The translations under genes and the position numbers were made by a program. Under the pieces are notes generated by a model. That model worked only from the letters and a program-made list of their open reading frames with translations, did not search any database and had not been told where the DNA came from. 27,879 nt of DNA from Bacillota bacterium (GTDB lineage: Bacteria; Bacillota; Sulfobacillia; JAJZYS01; JAJYTV01): contig JAJZIE010000007.1 of the NCBI GenBank assembly GCA_021810725.1, positions 1 through 27,879 on the forward strand. The letters run 5' to 3'. Below are positions 16,202 through 25,935 of the stretch, piece by piece. Every line of letters starts with the position of its first letter. The stretch's first letter is position 1.

Positions 16202-16627
16202 TTGGCCTATCAGGAGGATGCGGGCGGGCGGCGGGCGGCGCTGCGGGCGGTGCGCGCCGTGCGGCACCGCGTGGCCAATGCGCTGCAGGTGGCCTTCGGC
16301 TGGGCACAGCTAGGGGAAGGCGGAAAGTCGCAGGCGGTCCTGGAGCGCCTGGTGCGCGAGGAGGCCCTGCTGTCGGCCCTCGGCCGCGCGGGCGGCGCGG
16401 AGGAGCAGTATGCCCTCTGGCAAAGCCTCGCGGACGCGGAAGAGATGGGACAGCCGATCGCCTGGCAGGGCGATCCCGGGAGCGTGCGCGGGGATACGCT
16501 GGGCGATCTCCTGCCGAAACTCGGAGCGGCCCTTGGGGACCGGCGGACGGGCATCCTGCTCGTGACCTGCGCCGCCGAGGGCGTCACGGTGTCCTGGTCG
16601 GAGGAGGACCTCGATGTTCGTCGATGA
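16202..16627 (+). CDS. spo0B: Spo0B-like histidine-box protein
   Basis: Spo0B is the phosphotransferase of the sporulation phosphorelay in Bacillus, encoded between rpmA and obg exactly as here. The 141-aa product has RHRVANALQVAFGWAQLGEGGKSQAVL, the SpoOB-type alpha-helical hairpin with the phospho-accepting His in RHR (residue ~22) and the N-LQ spacing of that family. The C-terminal part is a reduced GHKL-like domain with LLVTCAAEGVTVSW. Starts with TTG at 16202. It overlaps obgE by 14 bp. The N-terminus is short for Spo0B (usually ~190 aa), so phosphotransfer activity is inferred. Confidence 0.75.
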   Translation: MAYQEDAGGRRAALRAVRAVRHRVANALQVAFGWAQLGEGGKSQAVLERLVREEALLSALGRAGGAEEQYALWQSLADAEEMGQPIAWQGDPGSVRGDTLGDLLPKLGAALGDRRTGILLVTCAAEGVTVSWSEEDLDVRR

Positions 16628-17873
16628 GGTGCGCGTCTATCTCAAGGCGGGGGACGGAGGGAGCGGCGCCCTCTCGTTCCGGCGCGAGAAATATGTGCCG
16701 CATGGCGGGCCCGACGGCGGTGACGGCGGGCGCGGCGGTGACGTCATCCTGCGCGTGGCCGCGGGCGAGACGACCCTCAGCGCCTATCGCGGGCGCCACC
16801 ACTACAGGGCCGGGTCCGGCGGCGGCGGCGCGGGCGCGAACCGCCACGGCAAGGATGGCGACGACCTCGTGCTCGAGGTGCCGCCGGGCACCGTGGTGCG
16901 GCGCGACGACGGCAGCGTCGTGCGCGACCTGCGCGTGGCGGGCGAAACGGTCATCGCGGCGCGCGGGGGCCGTGGCGGGCGCGGCAACGCGCGGTTCGCC
17001 ACGGCGCGCGACCGCGCGCCGCGCCTAGCCGAGCGAGGCGAGCCGGGCGAGGAGGGCTGGTTCATCCTCGAACTGCGCCTCGTCGCCGACATCGGCCTGC
17101 TCGGCCTGCCGAACGCCGGCAAGTCCACCCTGCTGTCGCGCCTGACGAACGCGAGGCCCAAGGTGGGCGACTATCCCTTCACGACGATCCAGCCGGAACT
17201 CGGCATCCTCGAGCGAGACGGGAAGGGCCTGGTCCTCGCGGATCTCCCTGGCCTGATCGAGGGGGCGCACGCGGGGCGGGGGCTCGGTGACCTTTTCCTG
17301 CGGCACGCGAGCCGCTGTCGGGCGTTCCTGCACGTGCTCGACGCGAGCGACGAGGAGGCGTACGCAGGCTTCCTGGCCGTGCGCGAGGAAGTGCGGCTCT
17401 ACGACCCCGAGATCGCGGAGCGCCCTTACGTCGTCGCGCTCAACAAGCTCGATCTGCCGACGGCGCGGGAGGCGGAAAACGCCTTGCGCTCGAACCTCGA
17501 GTCCCTGGGGAGTCAGGTCTACGCGATTTCCGCCGCCAGCGGACAGGGCCTCGCCGAACTCGCGGACGCCATCTGGCGCCTCGCGGCTTTGGCTCCCCAG
17601 CAGGAGCCGCTGCCTGCCGAGACGAAGGAGCGCCAGGATCCGACGGCGTTTCGTGTGGTGCCTGAAGGCGATGGCTTCCGGGTGGAGGGAGTCACCGTGG
17701 AACGGCGCGTCGCGATGACCGATCTCGACAGCGAGCGGGCCGTCAGAAGCCTGCAGCGCTATCTGCGGCGCAAGGGCGTCGAGGCTGCCCTGAAGCGCGC
17801 AGGAGCCACGACCGGGCAGAGCGTGCGCATCCGCGACCATGAATTTGAGTTCATCGAGGGTGATGACGCGTAG
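16614..17873 (+). CDS. obgE: GTPase Obg/CgtA
   Basis: Ribosome-associated GTPase for 50S assembly and stress or sporulation control. The 419-aa product has the glycine-rich Obg fold (MFVDEVRVYLKAGDGGSGALSFRREKYVPHGGPDGGDGGRGGD), the G domain with G1 GLPNAGKST (~residues 164-172), DLPGLIEG as G3 and NKLD as G4, and the C-terminal OCT domain typical of Gram-positive Obg. GGAGGAGG precedes the ATG at 16614, within the end of spo0B. Confidence 0.97.
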   Translation: MFVDEVRVYLKAGDGGSGALSFRREKYVPHGGPDGGDGGRGGDVILRVAAGETTLSAYRGRHHYRAGSGGGGAGANRHGKDGDDLVLEVPPGTVVRRDDGSVVRDLRVAGETVIAARGGRGGRGNARFATARDRAPRLAERGEPGEEGWFILELRLVADIGLLGLPNAGKSTLLSRLTNARPKVGDYPFTTIQPELGILERDGKGLVLADLPGLIEGAHAGRGLGDLFLRHASRCRAFLHVLDASDEEAYAGFLAVREEVRLYDPEIAERPYVVALNKLDLPTAREAENALRSNLESLGSQVYAISAASGQGLAELADAIWRLAALAPQQEPLPAETKERQDPTAFRVVPEGDGFRVEGVTVERRVAMTDLDSERAVRSLQRYLRRKGVEAALKRAGATTGQSVRIRDHEFEFIEGDDA

Positions 17874-17929
17874 CGCGAGAGAAGACGCCTGCAACCTTCG
17901 CGGCGCAAGGGCGCAGGGCCATCGGCATC

Positions 17930-18571
17930 ATGGGCGGCACGTTCGACCCGATCCACTTCGGCCACCTCGTCACGGCCGAGGCGTCGCGCGCCGCGTTCGG
18001 GCTCGAGCAGGTCATCTTCATCCCTTCGGGCAACCCGCCGCACAAGCAGGACCGCACGGTCACCCCCGCGGAGCACCGCTATCTGATGACCGTGCTGGCG
18101 ACCTCCACGAACCCCTATTTCCGCGTCTCGCGCACCGAGATCGACCGGGTTGGTCCGTCCTACACCGTCGACACGATCGAGGAACTGCGCGGGGTGGTGG
18201 GGCCCGATACCCTGATCTACTTCATCACCGGCGCCGACGCGGTGATGGAACTGATGACCTGGAACCGGCCGCAGGACATCCTGGCGCAGTGCGAGCTGAT
18301 CGCGGCGACGCGCCCAGGCTATCCGCCCGCCGACTTCCAGCGCCTCCGGCAGGCCATCCCGCAGGTTTCGGCGGCTCGCGTCCATACGATCGAGGTGCCG
18401 GCCTTGGCCATCTCGTCGAGCGACATCCGCCGGCGCGTCGAGAGCGGCGAGCCGATCAAGTACCTGGTGCCCGAGACGGTCGAGCAGTACATCCTCAAGA
18501 GCAGCCTGTACGAGCGCCCGCGCACCGCGGGCGGCCACGGACACGGCCGCCTCGCGGAGATGTGGCTGTAG
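17930..18571 (+). CDS. nadD: Nicotinate-nucleotide adenylyltransferase
   Basis: Converts nicotinate mononucleotide to deamido-NAD. Motifs are MGGTFDPIHFGH near the N-terminus, PSGNPPHK, and ISSSDIRRRV near the C-terminus. The ATG at 17930 removes the usual first beta strand: the frame encodes RAIGIMGGTF across the ATG, as in the family start KIGIFGGTF. Between the in-frame stop at 17864-17866 and 17930 there is no ATG, GTG or TTG. An ATC at 17921, nine bases after AAGGG, would give the expected N-terminus; a missing or extra base joining the ATG at 17863 is the alternative. The His-Gly-rich tail (HGHGR) is unusual. Confidence 0.92.
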   Translation: MGGTFDPIHFGHLVTAEASRAAFGLEQVIFIPSGNPPHKQDRTVTPAEHRYLMTVLATSTNPYFRVSRTEIDRVGPSYTVDTIEELRGVVGPDTLIYFITGADAVMELMTWNRPQDILAQCELIAATRPGYPPADFQRLRQAIPQVSAARVHTIEVPALAISSSDIRRRVESGEPIKYLVPETVEQYILKSSLYERPRTAGGHGHGRLAEMWL

Positions 18572-18596
18572 AAGGTCCCGAGGGGGAGAGCAAGGA

Positions 18597-19148
18597 TTGG
18601 CGGAGATCGACTGGCTCGAGAAGATGCAGAACACGTTGACGCCTGCGCGTGTCGCCCATAGCCTCGGTGTCGCCGAAACGGCCGCCGAACTCGCCGCCTA
18701 CTACGACGAGGAGCCCGAGCGCGCGCGCCTCGCCGGCATCGTCCACGATCTGGCACGCGAGATGCGCCCCGCCGACATGCTAGCGGAGGCGTTGATGCGC
18801 AAACTTCCGATGGAGAGGATCGAGCGGCAGGCGCCGGTGCTCCTGCACGGCCCGATCGAAGCGTCGCGCCTCGCGGAGGACGGGCTGCACGACGCCGACA
18901 TCCTGCAGGCGGTGCGGCTGCACACCACGGGCGCGCCCGGCATGGGGCGCCTGGCCCAGATCATCTTCGTCGCCGACGCGATCGAGCCGACGCGCGAGTA
19001 CCCGGGCATCGAGGACCTGCGCGCCATCGCGAAGGACGGCCTGCGCGTCGCCGTCGCCACCTGCCTCAAGATGCAGCTCACCCACCTCGCTTCGCAGGGT
19101 CATCTCATCCACCCGCGGGCCGTGGCGACCTACAACAGCTTCATCTGA
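18597..19148 (+). CDS. yqeK: HD-domain hydrolase YqeK (symmetrical Ap4A hydrolase family)
   Basis: Members cleave diadenosine tetraphosphate into two ADP. The 183-aa product has the metal motifs of HD hydrolases: RVAHSLGVAETA with His21, the HD pair in GIVHDLA (His50-Asp51), HGPIEA, LHTTG and ADAIEPTR. TTG at 18597 is preceded by AGGGGGAG with 8-base spacing. nadD-yqeK-rsfS is a conserved Bacillota set. Confidence 0.93.
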   Translation: MAEIDWLEKMQNTLTPARVAHSLGVAETAAELAAYYDEEPERARLAGIVHDLAREMRPADMLAEALMRKLPMERIERQAPVLLHGPIEASRLAEDGLHDADILQAVRLHTTGAPGMGRLAQIIFVADAIEPTREYPGIEDLRAIAKDGLRVAVATCLKMQLTHLASQGHLIHPRAVATYNSFI

Positions 19149-19169
19149 TCCCTGGGGAGGTACGGTGCC

Positions 19170-19508
19170 ATCGATAGAGAGGACAGCGCCACGCGCGCCC
19201 GCCTGGCCGCGGACGCCTGCCGCGACCGCAAGTGCCCCTACGTCGTTGTGCTGGATGTGCGCGGCCATACACCGTTCGTGGACTATTTCGTCATCTGCAC
19301 GACCCAGAACAGGGTGCAGTCCGAGGCGGTCGTCGACGCCCTGCAGGATAAGCTCGGCAAGTTCCACCACCGCGAGGGGCGCGAAGGGGCCGACTGGATC
19401 CTTGTCGACTTCCGCGACATCGCGGTGCACGTGATGCTGCCGGACGCCCACCGCTTCTACGACCTCGAGCGCCTGTGGGGCGATGCCCCACGCCTGGCGG
19501 AGGTGTAG
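19170..19508 (+). CDS. rsfS: Ribosomal silencing factor RsfS
   Basis: RsfS binds L14 and blocks subunit joining in nutrient-poor conditions. The family pattern is clear: ATRARLAADACRDRKCPYVVVLDV, then VDYFVICTTQNRVQSEAVVDALQDKL and DWILVDFRDIAVHVM with YDLERLWGDA. The first in-frame GTG (19248) would cut off the N-terminal helix. No ATG, GTG or TTG occurs in frame between the yqeK stop (19146-19148) and that GTG. An ATC at 19170 lies 9 bases after a strong GGGGAGG (19154-19160) and yields 112 aa, the normal size. GTG at 19165 is in another frame, so an indel is possible. Confidence 0.88.
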   Translation: MDREDSATRARLAADACRDRKCPYVVVLDVRGHTPFVDYFVICTTQNRVQSEAVVDALQDKLGKFHHREGREGADWILVDFRDIAVHVMLPDAHRFYDLERLWGDAPRLAEV

Positions 19509-19513
19509 TCGCG

Positions 19514-19564
19514 CCGATGATCGGAGCCCGCTCCCGAAGCCCGGGGGCGGGCCATGATCGTCGG
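19514..19564. terminator. Bidirectional hairpin between rsfS and dppA
   Basis: Long interrupted stem between convergent genes: 19514-19522 pairs with 19556-19564 and 19526-19535 with 19543-19552 (each with one G-U pair), loop GAAGCCC. No clear T-run on either side. Position makes a shared terminator most likely. Confidence 0.6.
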
Positions 19565-19576
19565 TGCCGGCATCCT

Positions 19577-20389
19577 TCAGACGGTGCCCGCCAAGGTGAT
19601 CATGGCCCTGAAAGCCCGGAAGACCTCGCGGAACTCGCCGCTCTCGAAGCGCACCGCGTCCGGCGAGACGCGCTGCGAGCCCGGGCAGAGCGCGGCCACC
19701 TGCGCCTGGCCCGCGTGCATGAAGGTGGCGACGAGATCCGGCCGGGCAGGGGCGACCAGCGGAGGAACGTCGCGCAGGCGACAGGCCGCCTCCGCCGCGG
19801 CGCGTATCGCTTCGCGGGCGCGCCCGGCGCCGAGCGAGAGCGAGCCGAAGCGGCCGCGCGCCTCCTTGACGCGGGCGAAATGCACCTGCGGCGAGACGGC
19901 CAGCACTTCGCGCTCCAGAATGTCGTCGCCGGCCACGCAAGCGACCGGCACGCCGTAGGTGCCGGCGTAGTAGGCGTTCAGCTCGTACTCCCCGACCGGT
20001 GCGCCACAGAGCGTGACCTCGTGGATGACCGCGCTCGAGTAGGTGTGCGCGAGGGTACCGGCGGCGCCGGCCCTGGCGTGGTAGCCGGTGCAGACCATGA
20101 CGTCGTAGGAGTCGTCCAGGCCCTCGACCATGCTCCAGGGCTTGGGAGCGCCGTGCAGGAGGTCTGCCCGCGGGTCCAGCATCTCGAGAATGAGATTGAG
20201 CATCTGGCCGTGGGAGTCGTTGACCGTGACCTGCGTCGCCCCGCCGGCGAAGGCGCCGTCGATCGCCGCGTTGACCTCCTGCGTCATCAGCCGGCAGGCC
20301 GCCTGGTAGCCCTCGGCGCCCGCCGCGGTCTGGGAGCGGCCGCTGACGCCGGCGGTGCCTTCGATGTCCGCGGAAATGTAGACCCGCAT
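19577..20389 (-). CDS. dppA: D-aminopeptidase, M55 family (DppA)
   Basis: Self-compartmentalising zinc D-aminopeptidase that in Bacillus releases D-Ala from D-Ala peptides, probably during sporulation or starvation. The 270-aa product keeps the known residues in place: Asp8 and Glu10 in ISADIEGTAG, His60 in NDSHG, His104 in GYHA and His115 in TLAHTY, with GEYELNAYYAG after. The ATG at 20387-20389 is preceded by GAGGAGA. The open frame upstream to 20509 is not family-like. It stands alone, convergent with rsfS, not with dpp transport genes, which differs from Bacillus. Confidence 0.92.
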   Translation of the reverse strand: MRVYISADIEGTAGVSGRSQTAAGAEGYQAACRLMTQEVNAAIDGAFAGGATQVTVNDSHGQMLNLILEMLDPRADLLHGAPKPWSMVEGLDDSYDVMVCTGYHARAGAAGTLAHTYSSAVIHEVTLCGAPVGEYELNAYYAGTYGVPVACVAGDDILEREVLAVSPQVHFARVKEARGRFGSLSLGAGRAREAIRAAAEAACRLRDVPPLVAPARPDLVATFMHAGQAQVAALCPGSQRVSPDAVRFESGEFREVFRAFRAMITLAGTV

Positions 20390-20555
20390 CTCGCCATCTC
20401 CTCGCGTCTTGCCCTGCAGCCGGAACATGGGACCGTTGGCGTCTTCGCCTTCCCGGGCCCGCCCTCCTTGCGGCGAGCGGGCGTTGCGCCCGGCATGGGT
20501 GAGAGGCACGATGGGAATCGGTCCAGCACGTCACGTCTGCGAAGGATGTGTTGCC

Positions 20556-21575
20556 ATGCGCGCCTGGGTGCTCGAGAGGCCGTCCGCGGTGGGTCTGGAG
20601 GGGGCGAGCCAAGGGCCGCTCAGCCTGCGGGAGATCCCGCGGCCCGAACCGGGCCCGGGTGAGGTGCGGCTCAAGGTGGACGCCTGCGGCGTCTGCCACA
20701 CCGACCTGCACACCGCGGAGGGCGACCTCGAACTGCCGCGTCTGCCCGTCGTGCCGGGACATCAGGTGATCGGCACGGTGGACGCCATCGGGCCGGGTGT
20801 CAGCGGCGTGGCGGTCGGGCAGCGCCTCGGCGCCTACTGGCTGCGCAAGGCGTGCGGCCACTGTCCCGCCTGCCTGCGCGGCGAGGAGAACCTCTGCGCG
20901 CAAGCCCAGTTCAATGGGCTGCACGGCGACGGCGGCTACGCGGAGTGGATGACGGTCCCGGCCGCGTACACCGTGGCGATCCCGTCGCGCATGGAGAGCC
21001 ACGCTGCGGCGCCGCTGCTCTGCGCCGGTGTGATCGGCTACCGCTCGCTGCGCCTTGCGGACTTCCAGCCCGGCAGGACGGTTGCCCTCTTCGGCTTCGG
21101 CGCCTCGGCGCATCTTGTCCTGCAACTCGCGGTGCGCCAGGACGCAAAGGTCTTCGTTTTCACGCGCGGGGAGTCCCATAGGCGCCTCGCGCTGGAACTC
21201 GGCGCGGACTGGGCCGGCATGCCCGGCGACGAGGCACCAGAACCCGCCGATTGCGCCGTGACGTTCGCCCCCGCGGGGGTGGTGGTGCCGCAGGCCCTCA
21301 GGGCCGTTCGTCCCGGAGGGACGGTGGCGATCAACGCCGTACACATGACCGACATCCCGAGCATGCCGTACGGCCTGCTCTACGGCGAGCGCACGCTGCG
21401 CAGCGTCGCGAACCTGACGGCGCGGGACGCGCGCGAGTTCATCGCCCTCGCGGACCGCCTCGACATCCGCGCGGAGTTCACGAGGTATCCCTTCACCGCG
21501 GCCAACGAGGCCCTGCAGGACATGAAGGCCAGCCGTGTGGACGGCGCGGCGGTGCTCGATGTCGCCGGCGTCTGA
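20556..21575 (+). CDS. Zinc-dependent alcohol dehydrogenase (MDR family)
   Basis: Medium-chain NAD(P)-dependent dehydrogenase. The 339-aa product has catalytic zinc ligands Cys44 in CGVCHTDLH and His69 in PGHQ, the structural zinc set CGHCPACLRGEENLC, and the nucleotide-binding turn GFGASAH (the usual GxGxxG is relaxed to GFGASA). GHQ in place of GHE is seen in AdhA-like zinc-binding alcohol dehydrogenases. The ATG at 20556 has AAGGA 9 bases upstream. It is divergent from dppA, 166 bp apart. Substrate cannot be told. Confidence 0.9.
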   Translation: MRAWVLERPSAVGLEGASQGPLSLREIPRPEPGPGEVRLKVDACGVCHTDLHTAEGDLELPRLPVVPGHQVIGTVDAIGPGVSGVAVGQRLGAYWLRKACGHCPACLRGEENLCAQAQFNGLHGDGGYAEWMTVPAAYTVAIPSRMESHAAAPLLCAGVIGYRSLRLADFQPGRTVALFGFGASAHLVLQLAVRQDAKVFVFTRGESHRRLALELGADWAGMPGDEAPEPADCAVTFAPAGVVVPQALRAVRPGGTVAINAVHMTDIPSMPYGLLYGERTLRSVANLTARDAREFIALADRLDIRAEFTRYPFTAANEALQDMKASRVDGAAVLDVAGV

Positions 21576-21852
21576 ACCTCGGAAGACCGCTTGAGCGTCG
21601 CCAGGCGCCGAGCGGTGGCGATCTACCCACCCGTAGCCGAGGTCTGGTTCGAATAGAACCTGTAAGGGGTCCGCTCGGGAAGCGACGGACGCCTTTGTCC
21701 GGAAGGCGGACGGTCGCCCGTCGCACAGGCCCGCAGGCGCGGCTTGGCCGCCGCCGGGGACCGGTGCATTCCCAGGGCAGGCGAGCGCAGCATCCAAGCC
21801 GCGAAGCGACAAACTGAACGAGGGTGGAACCGCCCGAAGGGGGGGAAGGCGG
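21576..21852 (+). promoter_or_regulatory. T-box riboswitch leader upstream of kimA-like gene
   Basis: AACGAGGGTGGAACCGC at 21817-21833 is the conserved T-box sequence that binds the 3' end of uncharged tRNA. The TGGA pairing element (21825-21828) predicts a tRNA with U as discriminator base. The preceding ~240 nt are rich in stems: 21576-21582/21637-21643, GGTTC/GAACC (21646-21660), GTCCG/CGGAC, GCCTT/AAGGC and GACGG/CCGTC. A CCGCC/GGCGG hairpin (21830-21834 with 21848-21852) would compete with the antiterminator. No T-run follows. I could not assign the specifier codon. T-boxes normally control tRNA synthetase, amino acid synthesis or transport genes. Confidence 0.8.
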
Positions 21853-21868
21853 CTCTGGCCGCGTGCGC

Positions 21869-23698
21869 ATGGACGTTTGGCACCTCATGGTCGGCCGGCC
21901 GCTCAAGAGCCGCGAGGCGCAGGCCGAGGAGATCGGCACGTCGGAAGGACTTGCCGCGCTGTCGCTGGACGCGCTCTCGTCGGTGGCCTATGGGCCCGAG
22001 GCGATCGCCCTCGTCCTCGTCACGGCGGGTGCGGCCGCTCTGCCCTATCTCGTGCCGATCTCTCTTGCGATCATCGGGCTCCTCCTGCTCCTGGTTCTGT
22101 CCTACAGCCAGGTGATCGAGGCGTATCCCCGGGGCGGCGGCGCCTACGCCGTGTCGAAGGACAACCTTGGTGTGCCCAGCAGCCATCTGGCCGCCGCGGC
22201 TCTGATCGTCGACTACATCCTGACGGTGGCCATCTCGATCGCCGCGGGCGTCAGCGCCCTGACATCGGCGTTCCCCTTGCTGCTGCCGTGGACATTGCCG
22301 CTCTGCCTGCTGCTCCTGGCCATCGTCACCTTCCTCAACCTTCGCGGCGTCGGCGAGAGCGCCCGGGCCTTCCTGCTGCCCACCATGCTGTTCATCGTCG
22401 GCCTCCTCGCGGTGCTGGCGTTCGGCCTCGTTCGCCAGGGCGCGGCGCCTGCGCACCTGTCGCTCGCCCGCGCGGCCGCGCCGGTCGGGACGGTCCTGCT
22501 GCTAAGGGCTTTCGCGGCCGGCTGCACCGCCCTCACCGGCGTCGAGGCGATCGCGAACGGTGTGCCGCTCTTCCGCCCTCCGCGCCAGCTGCGGGCGAAG
22601 CGCACGGAGTGGCTGCTCGGGGCCATCCTGGCCGCCATGCTGCTCGGCATCGCCGTGCTCGCGGTGCGCTTGGGCATCCGCCCAGGTATCCACGAGACCT
22701 TGCTCAGCCGGGTGATGGCGGCTGCCGTGGGTCGCGGCTGGGCGTACTACACCGTATCGCTCGCGACGACCGCGGTGCTCGGGCTTGCCGCGAACACTTC
22801 GTTCGGCGGGCTGCCGCTGCTCGCCAGCGTTCTGGCGCATGACCACTACATGCCCCACGTCTTCGCGATGCGCGGCGATCGCCTAGTGTTCGAGTCCGGG
22901 ATCTGGGTTCTGGCCATCGCCGCCGCGGTGCTGCTCTTGGCCGTGCGGGGCGATCCGCAGGCCCTCGTGCCGATGTTCGCGATCGGCGTCTTCACAGGTT
23001 TCACGCTGTCGCAGACCGGCATGGTGGTGCACTGGTGGCGGGTGAGGCCGCAGGGCTGGATGCTGCGGGCGGGCCTAAACGCCGTCGGCGCCCTCGGCAC
23101 CACCGTGGCCACGATCCTCTTCGTCGTGACGAAGTTCCTCGAAGGCGCGTGGGTCGTGGTGCTCGCCATCCCGCTCCTGATGGTGCTCTTCCGCATGGTG
23201 CGGCGGTACTACGCGCGCGTCGACGAAGTCTTGCGGCCAGGGAAGCAGCCGGGGCCGGTAAGAGCCAAACCGCGCCCCACCATCGTCGTTCCCATCGCGC
23301 CGCGACTGTCCGCCTTGACCCGGCGCGCCCTCGAGCACGCGCTCGCCTTCGGCGACGAGGTGATCGCGGTCGCCGTCTTCTTCGAGGAGGACGAGCAGGA
23401 CCTGAAGGACCTGGAGGAGGCCTGGGAGCGGTGGGCGCCCAGGGTGCGGCTCGTGACGCTGCAGTCCCAGTACCACTCGGTGGTGCGACCGGTGGTGCGG
23501 TTCATCAATTCGCTCGAGCGGCAGAGAGGGGAGCGGCTCGTGGTGCTGGTGCCGGAAATGGTGCCGACCGGAAGGCTCACGGGCCTTCTGCACAATCGCC
23601 TAGGCAGCCTGCTGGCGGCGGCACTCAGGCGCCGCACGGACATCGTGATCGGCATGGTGCCGATGCACCTCGCCGAGGACGATGGGACGAGCGATTGA
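21869..23698 (+). CDS. kimA: APC-superfamily transporter of the KimA family
   Basis: Predicted 609-aa integral membrane protein. N-terminal GRPLKS, SLDALSSVAYGPE, AYPRGGGAYAVSKDNLG and LIVDYILTVA strings match Bacillus KimA, a c-di-AMP-inhibited potassium-proton importer. About twelve membrane segments are followed by a cytosolic universal-stress-protein-like domain (~residues 460-600) with YHSVVRPVVRFI and a GLLHNRLGSLL motif, again as in KimA. ATG at 21869 gives the family N-terminus; the ribosome binding site is distant (a G-rich run at 21839-21849). It follows a T-box leader rather than a c-di-AMP riboswitch. Potassium as substrate is inferred from family; an amino acid cannot be excluded. 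Confidence 0.85.
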   Translation: MDVWHLMVGRPLKSREAQAEEIGTSEGLAALSLDALSSVAYGPEAIALVLVTAGAAALPYLVPISLAIIGLLLLLVLSYSQVIEAYPRGGGAYAVSKDNLGVPSSHLAAAALIVDYILTVAISIAAGVSALTSAFPLLLPWTLPLCLLLLAIVTFLNLRGVGESARAFLLPTMLFIVGLLAVLAFGLVRQGAAPAHLSLARAAAPVGTVLLLRAFAAGCTALTGVEAIANGVPLFRPPRQLRAKRTEWLLGAILAAMLLGIAVLAVRLGIRPGIHETLLSRVMAAAVGRGWAYYTVSLATTAVLGLAANTSFGGLPLLASVLAHDHYMPHVFAMRGDRLVFESGIWVLAIAAAVLLLAVRGDPQALVPMFAIGVFTGFTLSQTGMVVHWWRVRPQGWMLRAGLNAVGALGTTVATILFVVTKFLEGAWVVVLAIPLLMVLFRMVRRYYARVDEVLRPGKQPGPVRAKPRPTIVVPIAPRLSALTRRALEHALAFGDEVIAVAVFFEEDEQDLKDLEEAWERWAPRVRLVTLQSQYHSVVRPVVRFINSLERQRGERLVVLVPEMVPTGRLTGLLHNRLGSLLAAALRRRTDIVIGMVPMHLAEDDGTSD

Positions 23699-23808
23699 AA
23701 CGCGACAAGAACGGGCAGGCGCCGCAAGCGAAGAGAGGTGCGTGCGCAAAAGGCGGCAGAGCAAGGGCAATCGGCAGGAAGATCGGCACTGAGGTTCGCG
23801 TGCCGCGC

Positions 23809-23838
23809 TTGACCGTCCGACCCGCATTCGAGTATAGT
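23809..23838 (+). promoter_or_regulatory. Promoter for tRNA-Ala
   Basis: TTGACC (23809-23814) and TATAGT (23833-23838), spacer 18, lie about 45 bp before the tRNA gene. The 186-bp gap between the kimA-like stop and the tRNA shows nothing else. Confidence 0.72.
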
Positions 23839-23884
23839 GACAGACGTGCCCGACACGCCGCACGCGCGCGTGGAGGCGGTTTTC

Positions 23885-25927
<2,043 letters not shown>

Positions 25928-25935
<8 letters not shown>

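Noticed and set aside
18780..21812. About 1000-codon open frame on the reverse strand
   Set aside because: Antisense to yqeK, rsfS and the alcohol dehydrogenase and out of frame with dppA; low-complexity Arg/Gly/Ala product with no motifs.
21576..21868. c-di-AMP (ydaO) riboswitch, expected before kimA in Bacillus
   Set aside because: I did not see its conserved core strings, while the T-box sequence is clear and complete.
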